From positions 1-37,188 of the forward strand of contig JAVXHR010000017.1 of assembly GCA_036656795.1 (NCBI GenBank): a DNA stretch of 37,188 bases. The letters are read 5' to 3'. This stretch comes from CAUPWF01 sp036656795. Its GTDB lineage: Bacteria; Bacillota; Clostridia; Lachnospirales; Lachnospiraceae. Made by a program: the position numbers and the translations under genes. Positions 7,896 through 15,537 of the stretch are shown here, piece by piece (position 1 is the first letter of the stretch; each line of letters opens with the position of its first letter). Below the pieces are notes generated by a model. That model did no database searches, was not told the DNA's origin, and was given only the letters and a program-made list of their open reading frames with translations.

Positions 7896-9182
7896 TTACT
7901 TATTCATATTTGAACTTCCCATCATCACAATTCGATTCACTGCCGGATATGTGTCATGAGAAACTAACTCACGCTGTTCCAATGTTTCTTTTTTATAATG
8001 TTCTCGATACACTTCCACTTCATAACCCTGACGCGCTTCCTGCATCACTTGTTGTTCATTTGGCGCCAAGTCTTTTGTAAAACGCACCTCATCACCACCT
8101 GGCTCTATCTCCTGTTTCACTTCAGGAACCATCTTAATAGCTATCTCTTTCTCTAACTTCTGTCCATAAAGAGCAATTGTAACTTTCCCTTTATCCGCTT
8201 CTGCTGATATATAAATAGGCTCTGAAGCACGATTTTTAATCTTCAGATCTTTATCGGTTCCATTCATAGTTGCATCCATTCCTACTGGTGCATACTCCAC
8301 AGGAAATGAATGTCTTTGTCTTTGTACAATCTCCATATCTGCCAATAATGCTGCGTTATACAATCCTGTAATTGCCTGACATATTCCTCCACCCATACCA
8401 TCTACTAATTCTGTCTGGTTCATAATAATGGGGGCTTCTACATATCCCTCTTCACTGGTACACTGTCCGATTAATGCATTTGCTGAGAATATCTCCCCTG
8501 GCTTTATCTGTATCCCATCTAATTTAGAACATACTACACGAAGATTGATATCTCTGTCTTTCTCTGATTCTGATTCCGTTACATACTCTGCAATCTTCAT
8601 GGTTCCAGCTGGAGTAATATCTTCTACAACAATTGGTTCATTCTTTTTTGCATATATGGACCCTCTGCTTCTATTTACAAGTTCTTCTTTTAAATAGTGA
8701 ATATCTTTATTTTGGCTATTTTGATCACAATAGCTCTGCATTGCGGTTTCTAACTTTCCTTCATCTATGATATAAGTACTTTTGTAAGATTTCTTGGCTT
8801 TTGCCATAGTAAAATAATTTTGTACTATATTCTTATTTTTACCTTTTCCTAATTTCTGAGCTTTAGAAATGATTTGGTCGATATCTGTTGAAACACCTAA
8901 CATCTCTGCAGTAAATAGTTGTTCCTCTTTGCCATTCTGAATTAAGATACGAACATCAGACAACATCTTTTGTTGTGCATCTTTACAAGCTTTTTGTGCC
9001 TGTTCTCGTAACATACCACCTACGTCTACTCCATCTATTGTTGTATTCGCAGGAATATTTGTTGATTGTTCCCATCTTTTCATTCCTTGAAAAGCACCAA
9101 ATCCAACTTCGAATACGCTTATGATTATCAGAAAACATATAATTTTTTTAAATACTGTTCTATGCTTTTTTATATTATCCAC
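7896..9182 (-). CDS. VanW-family membrane-anchored protein (first copy)
   Basis: The 428-residue protein has an N-terminal membrane anchor (about 12-30, KIICFLIIISVFEVGFGAF). A peptidoglycan-binding-like region follows (about 40-170, starting IPANTTIDGVDVGGM), then a VanW domain (about 205-345). The VanW core shows IKPGEIFSANALIG, GGGICQAITGLYNAAL and RHSFPVEYAPVGMDAT. The last 80 residues resemble a G5-type extension. VanW proteins occur in some vancomycin-resistance clusters and in many Firmicute envelopes; their biochemical role is unsettled. The start is GTG at 9182 with a weak ribosome site; it is chosen because it alone retains the membrane segment. A promoter-like TGGTATAAT lies 32 bases upstream. 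No van ligase or dehydrogenase genes are nearby. Confidence 0.9.
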   Translation of the reverse strand: MDNIKKHRTVFKKIICFLIIISVFEVGFGAFQGMKRWEQSTNIPANTTIDGVDVGGMLREQAQKACKDAQQKMLSDVRILIQNGKEEQLFTAEMLGVSTDIDQIISKAQKLGKGKNKNIVQNYFTMAKAKKSYKSTYIIDEGKLETAMQSYCDQNSQNKDIHYLKEELVNRSRGSIYAKKNEPIVVEDITPAGTMKIAEYVTESESEKDRDINLRVVCSKLDGIQIKPGEIFSANALIGQCTSEEGYVEAPIIMNQTELVDGMGGGICQAITGLYNAALLADMEIVQRQRHSFPVEYAPVGMDATMNGTDKDLKIKNRASEPIYISAEADKGKVTIALYGQKLEKEIAIKMVPEVKQEIEPGGDEVRFTKDLAPNEQQVMQEARQGYEVEVYREHYKKETLEQRELVSHDTYPAVNRIVMMGSSNMNK

Positions 9183-9213
9183 TTACGTCTTCGCTTTCTT
9201 CTATATGTATTTG

Positions 9214-9222
9214 ATTATACCA
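9214..9222 (-). promoter_or_regulatory. Extended -10 promoter for the VanW gene cluster
   Basis: On the minus strand TGGTATAAT matches an extended -10 element. I see no good -35 hexamer 16-18 bases upstream. It lies between the stop of the coiled-coil gene and the GTG of the VanW gene. Confidence 0.6.
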
Positions 9223-9237
9223 CGAATGGAAATAAAA

Positions 9238-10593
9238 CTATATCTCTGATAATAGTTTTTTTGCTCTTCCTGTATCCCCTGTTTCAAACAAGCACTCAGC
9301 CAGAGCTTGTTTTGCACGTCTTTTGGACACCTCATCTTCTGCTTTGTTCATACATTCTTCATATAGTGATATGGCTAATGAATGCACGCCTTTTGTTTCC
9401 AATCGTTTTGCTTTTTCCATCACTTTATTATAATCAAATGATTCCTCTATTTTCCTTCTCGTCTCTTGCGCCTGCTGTTTCATGCGTTGTTGTGCTTCTT
9501 TTTCTGCCTTTAACTTTGCCTCTGCTTCCGCTTTTTGTCTTGCTTCCTCTTCTGCTGCCGCAATTGCTTTTTGTCGTTTGGCTTCCTCTTCAGCTTTTTG
9601 TTTTTCTTCTTCTTGTTTTGCTTTTTGTCTTGCGGCTTCTTCCTCCACTTTGCGCTGTTTTTCTTCTTCAGCTTTTTGTTTTGCTTTTTCCGCAATCTTT
9701 GCCTTAGCTCTTTCATCTGCCTTGCGTTGTGCTTCTTCTGCTTTACGCCGTTCTATTTCCGCAAGCTGTTCACTTTCTAATACTTCAGCCTGTTTACGTT
9801 CTTTTTCTTTTGCCTGCCATAGTTCTTCCTCTTCGGCTTTTTTACGAATCACTTCTTCAGCTCTTTTTCTTGCTTCCTCTTTTCGTTTTTCTTCTGCTAA
9901 TGCGCTTTCCTCTGCATGTTGGCTTGCAACTACTTCAGCCTTTAACCTTGCCTCTTCTATTTCTTGGCGTCTTTTTTCTTCCGCTGCTTTAAATCGCGCT
10001 TCTCTGGCCCTTCTCTTGGCATCTTCTACTTCGCGAATTGCTTCTTGATCTGCCTGCTGCTTTGCCAAACGACGTTGTTCTTCTGCATCCTCTTTGTCTT
10101 TTACTTCTTGCGTTCTTTGTTGTATTGCTTTCTCTATCTCTTTGTCTCTTTTATTTAACGGTCTACGTTGACGCTTAGACTCCTTTGCTTCTATCCTTGC
10201 TTCCTTCTTTGCCTCTTTGGCTTCTTGCTTTGCAATTTTGGCCTCTTGCCTTGCATTCTGCGCTTTCTCTTGAATATTTTGCTCTTCAAGACTAAACTCT
10301 TTTTTCCCTTTTCCTTTTAATTTCTCAGGTTTTTTCTCTTGTACTCTACGATAAAGCACTACAAATATAACCATTGGAATGAAAATTCCAAATCCAATTC
10401 CAATTGCCAACTGCACCAATGATGCACCACTTTGTATCATCTGTGGAATTAAATATGCAAACCCACCTGCTGATAACATCGCCCATATTCCACTGATTTT
10501 GGCTTTTCGTTCTTTTCTTGCAGCAATAAGAATCAAGATACATCCTATCAACGTTGCTACAGACACAACAATTGCCATTTTAACATTTATCAT
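9238..10593 (-). CDS. Membrane-anchored Lys/Glu/Ala-rich coiled-coil protein with TPR-like end
   Basis: The preferred start, ATG at 10593, gives 451 residues; GGGAG lies 8 bases upstream, whereas the in-frame ATG at 10608 has no ribosome site. Residues 1 to about 80 hold three hydrophobic segments (for example VKMAIVVSVATLIGCILILI and IGIGFGIFIPMVIFVVLYR). Residues about 90-385 are an almost unbroken run of Lys, Glu, Ala, Arg and Gln with repeating units such as RKKAEEEE and AKQEAKEAKKEA, predicted to be one long helix like the stalk of TolA. The last 60 residues (AKRLETKGVHSLAISLYEEC onwards) resemble one or two TPR helices. No enzyme motif is seen. It could be a scaffold between membrane and cytosol. 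The low-complexity DNA produces long false open frames on the plus strand. Confidence 0.8.
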   Translation of the reverse strand: MINVKMAIVVSVATLIGCILILIAARKERKAKISGIWAMLSAGGFAYLIPQMIQSGASLVQLAIGIGFGIFIPMVIFVVLYRRVQEKKPEKLKGKGKKEFSLEEQNIQEKAQNARQEAKIAKQEAKEAKKEARIEAKESKRQRRPLNKRDKEIEKAIQQRTQEVKDKEDAEEQRRLAKQQADQEAIREVEDAKRRAREARFKAAEEKRRQEIEEARLKAEVVASQHAEESALAEEKRKEEARKRAEEVIRKKAEEEELWQAKEKERKQAEVLESEQLAEIERRKAEEAQRKADERAKAKIAEKAKQKAEEEKQRKVEEEAARQKAKQEEEKQKAEEEAKRQKAIAAAEEEARQKAEAEAKLKAEKEAQQRMKQQAQETRRKIEESFDYNKVMEKAKRLETKGVHSLAISLYEECMNKAEDEVSKRRAKQALAECLFETGDTGRAKKLLSEI

Positions 10594-10653
10594 TTTAACT
10601 TCTCCCATATACTACTTACTATCGAAAAGAAGACATACATCTTCATATTACAC

Positions 10654-10662
10654 ATTCTACCA
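10654..10662 (-). promoter_or_regulatory. Possible extended -10 promoter for the coiled-coil gene
   Basis: TGGTAGAAT on the minus strand is an extended -10 with one mismatch, about 60 bases before the preferred start. No convincing -35 is visible, so this is tentative. Confidence 0.35.
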
Positions 10663-10712
10663 TATTTCTACGTATTTCATAGTATCACGTTCTTCTTATT
10701 CATTCAAGTATT

Positions 10713-11795
10713 TTAATGAAACCAGTGGGTCCCAATTTTTTTTCCATAATTTCCATATCCAAAATATAACGCATCCTCTACCGGATTTTCACCTGACAAC
10801 ACTGCATCTGCCGCGTCATAACAACTAGCCGATATCTTTCCACTTTGAAGCACTTCGTCCAGCATTCCCAGAAGCACTGGTTCAAATTGCCTAGATTGAT
10901 AGATAACTGCTTGAATCGTATCTGGAAATTGTTCACTTTTTACTCGATTTAATATAACCGCACCCACGGCCACCTGTCCTTCATATGCTTCTCCCCCAGC
11001 CTCACATTGAATAATTGCAGCTAATAACGTTCGCTCCTCTTCTGTGATTTTGGAGGTTGCACCTTTTTCCTGTTCTTGAAGTTCTTCCACAGACTTTGCC
11101 TTTTGAACTTCTCTTACCAACATTACAAATGAACGATTCACGTATGCATTCTTACAATTTGGCTCAGAAATCTTAATCCACTTCTTTTTCTGTTCCAGAA
11201 TCTCATATTCCTGCCGTTGTTCCAGATATCCATGCACTACACCAGACATCGTTGGCGTTGTACGTATCCTTACTCCTACATCATTTGTCATCACTCTCTC
11301 TGGGCATAATTCATCTGCTTGCTCTTTCGCCGCCTCTCCATAGAGAAGCTCCTCATTGGGAACATAACCGGACACCAGACCAAAAGAAACTTCGCTCCAT
11401 TCTTCTGATTTCTTACTTACCGTTATAATTGTTTTTCTATACATCTTTCCAACAACCACACTGGATGCATCTGCATTTTCATAGATATCTTGTTCCATTT
11501 TTGTTGCAAGCATAGCTTGATTATCCCATTGCTCAATGGTGACCGCTGTTGTTTTGACCTCTTGCTCCGCCATCTTTTTTTCGATTTTATTCTGCACCAT
11601 CGGTTTTTTTTCTTTTATCGTTGCTTTCCACATTGCTTCTTTAACCGCAGTCAAATTATGCATCTGATTCGGCGCAGCCACATATTCCGATGCAACATTC
11701 CCTGCGCCAACAGAGATGCTAAATATTCCACTTATTATAATAGCACCTACGATAACCAGCACACTAATCCATATATTTTTATGTTTTATCTTCAT
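10713..11795 (-). CDS. SleB/CwlJ-type cell wall hydrolase with SH3-like domains
   Basis: The 360-residue protein has an N-terminal signal anchor (about 8-28, NIWISVLVIVGAIIISGIFS), so it works outside the membrane. Two bacterial SH3-like wall-binding domains follow: about 105-155 (NADASSVVVGKMYRKTIITV) and about 170-225 (VGVRIRTTPTMSGVVHGYLE). The catalytic Hydrolase_2 domain occupies about 255-360, with LLAAIIQCEAGGEAYEGQVA containing the conserved glutamate and AVILNRVKSEQFP. This family cleaves peptidoglycan in spore cortex lysis (SleB, CwlJ) and in vegetative walls. The SH3 domains and lack of other germination genes favour a vegetative role; this is inference. GAGGAAAG precedes the ATG. 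A promoter lies at 11840-11869. Confidence 0.92.
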   Translation of the reverse strand: MKIKHKNIWISVLVIVGAIIISGIFSISVGAGNVASEYVAAPNQMHNLTAVKEAMWKATIKEKKPMVQNKIEKKMAEQEVKTTAVTIEQWDNQAMLATKMEQDIYENADASSVVVGKMYRKTIITVSKKSEEWSEVSFGLVSGYVPNEELLYGEAAKEQADELCPERVMTNDVGVRIRTTPTMSGVVHGYLEQRQEYEILEQKKKWIKISEPNCKNAYVNRSFVMLVREVQKAKSVEELQEQEKGATSKITEEERTLLAAIIQCEAGGEAYEGQVAVGAVILNRVKSEQFPDTIQAVIYQSRQFEPVLLGMLDEVLQSGKISASCYDAADAVLSGENPVEDALYFGYGNYGKKIGTHWFH

Positions 11796-11839
11796 TTGTG
11801 TATTCTTTCCTCATAATATCTCACAATGTATCTTTTTGT

Positions 11840-11869
11840 ATTGTATAGGATAATAGCAAATACTGTCAA
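11840..11869 (-). promoter_or_regulatory. Sigma-A promoter for the wall hydrolase gene
   Basis: On the minus strand TTGACA (11864-11869) is followed by TACAAT (11840-11845, 18-base spacer) or by TATACA (11842-11847, 16-base spacer). It lies about 45 bases upstream of the ATG. Confidence 0.65.
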
Positions 11870-11899
11870 ATATTTCATCTCTTAATTTGAAGTTTTATT

Positions 11900-11935
11900 A
11901 AAAAATGAGGTTTATCGTCTTTGACGACAAACCTC
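11900..11935 (-). terminator. Intrinsic terminator overlapping the end of the RNA methyltransferase gene
   Basis: A 13-base-pair stem (arms 11923-11935 and 11907-11919, one G-U pair) with an AAA loop is followed on the minus strand by ATTTTTT. The final codons and the TAA stop of the methyltransferase gene (11912-11914) lie inside the stem. Confidence 0.93.
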
Positions 11936-12682
11936 AAACATTAAGATTGATGCGGCAATCGCCGCATTTAATGATTCCACCTCTCCATGCATAGGAATAC
12001 GCACTTTGACATCTGCCTGTTCTGTAATATCGGCACGTAGCCCATTTCCTTCATTTCCTATTATAAAGGCCGTTCCTTTTGTATAGTCTTCTTTATCATA
12101 GGTGTGTTTTCCATCTAAGTGTGCCGCATATGTTTTAATCCCCTTTTTTTTCAAAAGTGGAAACATCTTTGAAATCTGTTCCACATATACAAATGGAACA
12201 CGATAGATAGAACCCATAGTTGAACGTATTGTTTTGGGATTGTAAACATCTACACAATCTCGACTCATAATGATTCCCGTAGCCCCTGCGCCTTCTGCTG
12301 TTCGCATAATTGTACCAAGATTCCCAGGATCTTGAATATTATCCAGTACCATAAGATAGGGGTTTTTTTCATTTAAAAGTTCTTGTAATTGATATTCTCG
12401 TTGTTGTACCACGCAAAGAATTCCCTGTGGTGTCTTTGTATCTGAAACAGCAGCAAACACTTGCTCTGACAATACTTCAACCGGATACGATTCCAAGGAC
12501 AATGCAGGATATTTCTTCAATAAATTCTCCGATATGTATAGCTTCTCCACTTGATCTTTTGGTACCTCTGCAAACATACGTATTCCTTCTACTATGAATA
12601 CGCCTTCTGCTTTTCGTACTTTTCCTTTTTTTTGCAGTTGCAACAGTCTTTTGATCTGTGCATTACTTGTACTTGAAATCAT
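11912..12682 (-). CDS. TrmH/SpoU-family RNA 2'-O-methyltransferase
   Basis: The 256-residue protein uses S-adenosylmethionine to methylate ribose in rRNA or tRNA. Residues 1-100 form the N-terminal substrate-binding domain typical of RlmB-like members (TSNAQIKRLLQLQKKGKVR). The knotted SPOUT catalytic domain then shows motif 1 (NIQDPGNLGTIMRTAEG), motif 2 (FIIGNEGNGL) and motif 3 (IPMHGEVESLNAAIAASI). The exact target cannot be read from sequence. Its start lies 19 bases after the ktrA stop with an AGAGG ribosome site, so it is probably the last gene of the potassium-uptake transcript. It ends inside a strong terminator. Confidence 0.92.
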   Translation of the reverse strand: MISSTSNAQIKRLLQLQKKGKVRKAEGVFIVEGIRMFAEVPKDQVEKLYISENLLKKYPALSLESYPVEVLSEQVFAAVSDTKTPQGILCVVQQREYQLQELLNEKNPYLMVLDNIQDPGNLGTIMRTAEGAGATGIIMSRDCVDVYNPKTIRSTMGSIYRVPFVYVEQISKMFPLLKKKGIKTYAAHLDGKHTYDKEDYTKGTAFIIGNEGNGLRADITEQADVKVRIPMHGEVESLNAAIAASILMFEVCRQRR

Positions 12683-12701
12683 AAGAACCTCTTATCTTTT
12701 A

Positions 12702-13349
12702 TTAACTCTGAAATTTTTGAAGTGCTTCGTTTGTTCCAATAAGAATCAATATTGCATGTTCCTTTAGTGGTTGTTCAGGATTCAATACAACATTCACATT
12801 ATTCTTCTCCACCAATCCTACAACATTTACATCATGTTTTTCTCTTACCTTTAATTCTATCAGGCTCTTGCCTACCCATTCTGCTGGCACTTCTGTCTCT
12901 ACTAAACTAAAGTCCGGAGATAATTCAATCCAATCTGCAAAATTAGTAGATACCAAGCTCTTCGCAATGCGACTCCCCATTTCTTTTTCCGGATATACCA
13001 CCGCATCCACTCCTACTTTCTTGAGAATTGTGGCATGTAAGTCGTTCTTGGCTTTAGCCAATACGTAAGGAATTCCCAATTCTTTCGCAACTATGGTTGC
13101 CATAATACTGGCTTCTAGATTCTCTGAAATAGCAATAATCACTCCATCTAGATTTCGTGCTCCTAACGACTTAATCACTTCCGGCTCTTCTAGATCCGCG
13201 CGCATCGCATATGACACGGAATCTGCAATCTCTTGCACTTTTTCCATGGAATTATCCACCACTACTACATCACAACCAAGACCTGCCAGTGTCAATGCCA
13301 CACTATGTCCAAAATTACCCAACCCTAATACCGCATACTGTTTTTTCAT
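12702..13349 (-). CDS. ktrA: KtrA-type regulatory subunit of potassium uptake
   Basis: KtrA forms a cytosolic octameric ring that gates the KtrB channel in response to nucleotides and, in related systems, cyclic di-AMP. The 215 residues comprise an RCK_N Rossmann domain (about 1-135, with GLGNFGHSVALTLAGLG as dinucleotide-binding loop and the acidic VVVVDNS strand end) and an RCK_C domain (about 135-215). The start has GGAGAC upstream and lies 9 bases after ktrB. The length and the pairing with a TrkH-like protein favour Ktr over the longer two-domain TrkA. Confidence 0.93.
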   Translation of the reverse strand: MKKQYAVLGLGNFGHSVALTLAGLGCDVVVVDNSMEKVQEIADSVSYAMRADLEEPEVIKSLGARNLDGVIIAISENLEASIMATIVAKELGIPYVLAKAKNDLHATILKKVGVDAVVYPEKEMGSRIAKSLVSTNFADWIELSPDFSLVETEVPAEWVGKSLIELKVREKHDVNVVGLVEKNNVNVVLNPEQPLKEHAILILIGTNEALQKFQS

Positions 13350-13358
13350 ATTTGTCTC

Positions 13359-14735
13359 CTATCCTACCATAATTCTTCTAATTGGTAACTCTCTGATTTT
13401 ATCTTTTATATTGCCTTTAATTCCAAATGCAAGTGCCAATGTTACCGGTCCTATACGCCCTATATACATCAACATTATAATAACACATTTACTTGCCGTA
13501 CATAAGGAAGATGTAATTCCTGCTGATAGACCAACGGTTGCAATAGCCGATGTAGTCTCATACAGAATATCTATAAAATAAATATTTGACTCTAGAATAG
13601 CGACTAACATAGTCCCCGTCATTAAAAATGTAAACGCTACCATTACAACTGAGAATCCAGTTCTTACATTTGCCATAGGAATCTTCCGTTTAAAACATTC
13701 CGTATCTTCTCTGTCTTTCAATACCGAGATGCATGTTAAGAAAAGCATTGCAACGGTTGTTGTTTTTACACCTCCGGCAGTTCCTCCGGGAGAACCACCA
13801 ATAAACATCAGAAAACAAGAGAAAAACTTAGATGCTATATGAAGGTCACCTTGTGAAACTGTTGCAAATCCCGCAGTTCTTGTACTCACTGAATGAAATG
13901 CTGATGCCATCAATTTTTGTCCGAAATTCATTCCCCCAAATGTATCTGGATTGGAATATTCCATAAACAGAAAATTTAATGTACCAAATACAATTAAGAT
14001 TATGGTCATAGAGATGGCCATCTTAGAATGTAGTGTTAACCGTCCAAACCATGTTTTCCCCGGCATTTTCTTTTTGCGATGCGCACTACATGAATGCAAT
14101 ACATCAGTCCATACTGTGAATCCGATACCACCTAGCACAATCAGTGTCATAGTGGTCAAATTAATCAATGGATTTTTAGCATAGTGCATAAAACTATCGG
14201 TTCCTAAGATATCAATTCCCGCATTACAAAATGCCGATACTGAATGAAAAACCGCATACCACATTCCTCTAATAACGCCATATTCAGGTACAAATTGGAA
14301 GGAAAAAAGGATCGCACCTATTCCTTCCACAAAAAACGTGCCTTTTAATATTTTTTTAATAAGAAGTACCATTCCTGATAAGGTATCTAAATTATAAGTT
14401 TCTTGAATAATCACTCTCTCTTTTACTGTAATTTTTTTCCGTATAATCATAAAAAAGGCTGTTGCACAAGCAATTACACCAAGACCACCTATCTGAATTA
14501 AGATTAACATAATAATTTTTCCCAGCAATGTGAATTGAGTTGCTGCCGTTACCGTTACCAGTCCCGTCACGCAGACAGATGTCGTAGATGTAAATAAGGC
14601 ATCTACAAACGTAATTGGCTTTGTATTACAAACAGGCAACCATAACAGCACCCCTCCCGCCAAGATTACACCAAAAAAACCAAGTGCTAAAATCTGCATG
14701 GTACTTAATTTAATATTTTTCTTTTTCCCTTTCAT
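13359..14735 (-). CDS. ktrB: KtrB/TrkH-family potassium transporter
   Basis: This integral membrane protein of 458 residues is the K+-conducting subunit. It shows the four pore-loop repeats of the family: SVCVTGLVTV, SAFCNAGIDI, STRTAGFATV and SAIATVGLSAGI, each with the filter glycine. The flexible intramembrane loop region near GGSPGGTAGGVKTTT is also present. About ten hydrophobic segments are visible, and the N-terminus is basic. Ktr systems are often Na+-coupled, which fits the sodium signature of the ATP synthase in this window, though that link is inference. GAGGGG precedes the ATG. ktrA follows after 9 bases; a two-component system lies immediately upstream and may share transcription. 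Confidence 0.94.
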   Translation of the reverse strand: MKGKKKNIKLSTMQILALGFFGVILAGGVLLWLPVCNTKPITFVDALFTSTTSVCVTGLVTVTAATQFTLLGKIIMLILIQIGGLGVIACATAFFMIIRKKITVKERVIIQETYNLDTLSGMVLLIKKILKGTFFVEGIGAILFSFQFVPEYGVIRGMWYAVFHSVSAFCNAGIDILGTDSFMHYAKNPLINLTTMTLIVLGGIGFTVWTDVLHSCSAHRKKKMPGKTWFGRLTLHSKMAISMTIILIVFGTLNFLFMEYSNPDTFGGMNFGQKLMASAFHSVSTRTAGFATVSQGDLHIASKFFSCFLMFIGGSPGGTAGGVKTTTVAMLFLTCISVLKDREDTECFKRKIPMANVRTGFSVVMVAFTFLMTGTMLVAILESNIYFIDILYETTSAIATVGLSAGITSSLCTASKCVIIMLMYIGRIGPVTLALAFGIKGNIKDKIRELPIRRIMVG

Positions 14736-14802
14736 TACAGCCCCTCTTCACATAATTTTACAATATTGTTGTTATCTCTCAAACATCTATCTCCAGACGC
14801 AC

Positions 14803-14840
14803 ATAAGGACGTGTTCCTCTTTTAAAGTACACGTCCTTAT
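14803..14840 (-). other. 12-base-pair hairpin between response regulator and ktrB
   Basis: ATAAGGACGTGT and ACACGTCCTTAT flank a 14-base loop. On the minus strand no T-run follows, so it is a poor intrinsic terminator. It may act as an attenuator, RNA processing site or 5' leader structure of ktrB. Confidence 0.6.
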
Positions 14841-14841
14841 C

Positions 14842-14870
14842 ATTATACTACATTTTGAATCGATAGCCAA
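14842..14870 (-). promoter_or_regulatory. Possible internal promoter for ktrBA
   Basis: On the minus strand TTGGCT (about 14865-14870) and TATAAT (14842-14847) are 17 bases apart. They overlap the last codons and stop of the response regulator. Transcripts would begin with the 12-base-pair hairpin. The -35 is weak. Confidence 0.45.
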
Positions 14871-15537
14871 CACCCCAAATTGTTTCTATATATTGAGGTT
14901 TAGAAGTATCATATTCAATCTTTTCACGGATCTTTTTAATATGCACAGTAACCGTCGCAATATCACCAATAGATTCCATATTCCAAATGTCACTAAACAG
15001 TTCGTCTTTTGTATATACATGGTTTGGGTGGCTAGCCAAAAATGTGAGTAAGTCAAACTCTTTTGTCGTAAAAGATTTCTCTTCCTCATTAATCCAAACA
15101 CGTCTGGCCGTAATATCAATTCGAAGTCCTCGAATCTCAATAATCTTATTCTCTTCAGTCGCACTCCCAATCAAACGTTCATACCGAGCCAGATGTGCTT
15201 TCACCCTGGCAACCAATTCACTTGGGCTAAATGGTTTTGTTATATAATCATCTGCGCCAAGCCCCAACCCCCGAATCTTATCAATATCATCTTTCTTTGC
15301 CGACACCATTATAATCGGTGTATTTTTTTCACTTCTTACTTGCTTACATATTTCAAATCCATCTACAATTGGAAGCATCAGATCCAAAATCAACAAATCA
15401 TAATCTTCTGCCAGTGCCTTTGCCAATCCTGTTTCACCATCATTCGCTACTTCTACTGTAAATCCACTCAATTCCAGATAATCTTTCTCCAGATCTGCGA
15501 TACTTTCCTCATCTTCTACAATTAATATACTACCCAT
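14848..15537 (-). CDS. OmpR/PhoB-family response regulator
   Basis: The 229-residue regulator has a receiver domain (about 1-118) with the acidic pocket VEDEE, the phospho-acceptor Asp52 in LDLMLP and the conserved Lys101 in KPF. A winged-helix DNA-binding domain follows (about 130-228, WINEEEKSFTTKEFDLLTFL and TVTVHIKKIREKIEYD). The open frame extends 32 codons upstream to 15633, but ATG 15537 is the correct start: it begins MGSILIVEDEE and has AGGAGG upstream. It overlaps the kinase gene by 8 bases, so kinase and regulator are translationally coupled. The genes it controls are unknown; the downstream ktrBA genes are candidates. Confidence 0.93.
   Translation of the reverse strand: MGSILIVEDEESIADLEKDYLELSGFTVEVANDGETGLAKALAEDYDLLILDLMLPIVDGFEICKQVRSEKNTPIIMVSAKKDDIDKIRGLGLGADDYITKPFSPSELVARVKAHLARYERLIGSATEENKIIEIRGLRIDITARRVWINEEEKSFTTKEFDLLTFLASHPNHVYTKDELFSDIWNMESIGDIATVTVHIKKIREKIEYDTSKPQYIETIWGVGYRFKM

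Noticed and set aside
9482..10048. Long plus-strand open frame (188 codons) and several overlapping ones near 9066-10158
   Set aside because: They are shadows of the Lys/Glu/Ala-rich coiled-coil gene on the minus strand; the products are low-complexity Ser/Ala/Phe or Leu/Phe runs and lack ribosome sites.
14736..14850. Cyclic di-AMP (ydaO-type) riboswitch upstream of ktrB
   Set aside because: The leader is only about 100 bases, and I cannot find the conserved ydaO core; only a simple hairpin is present.
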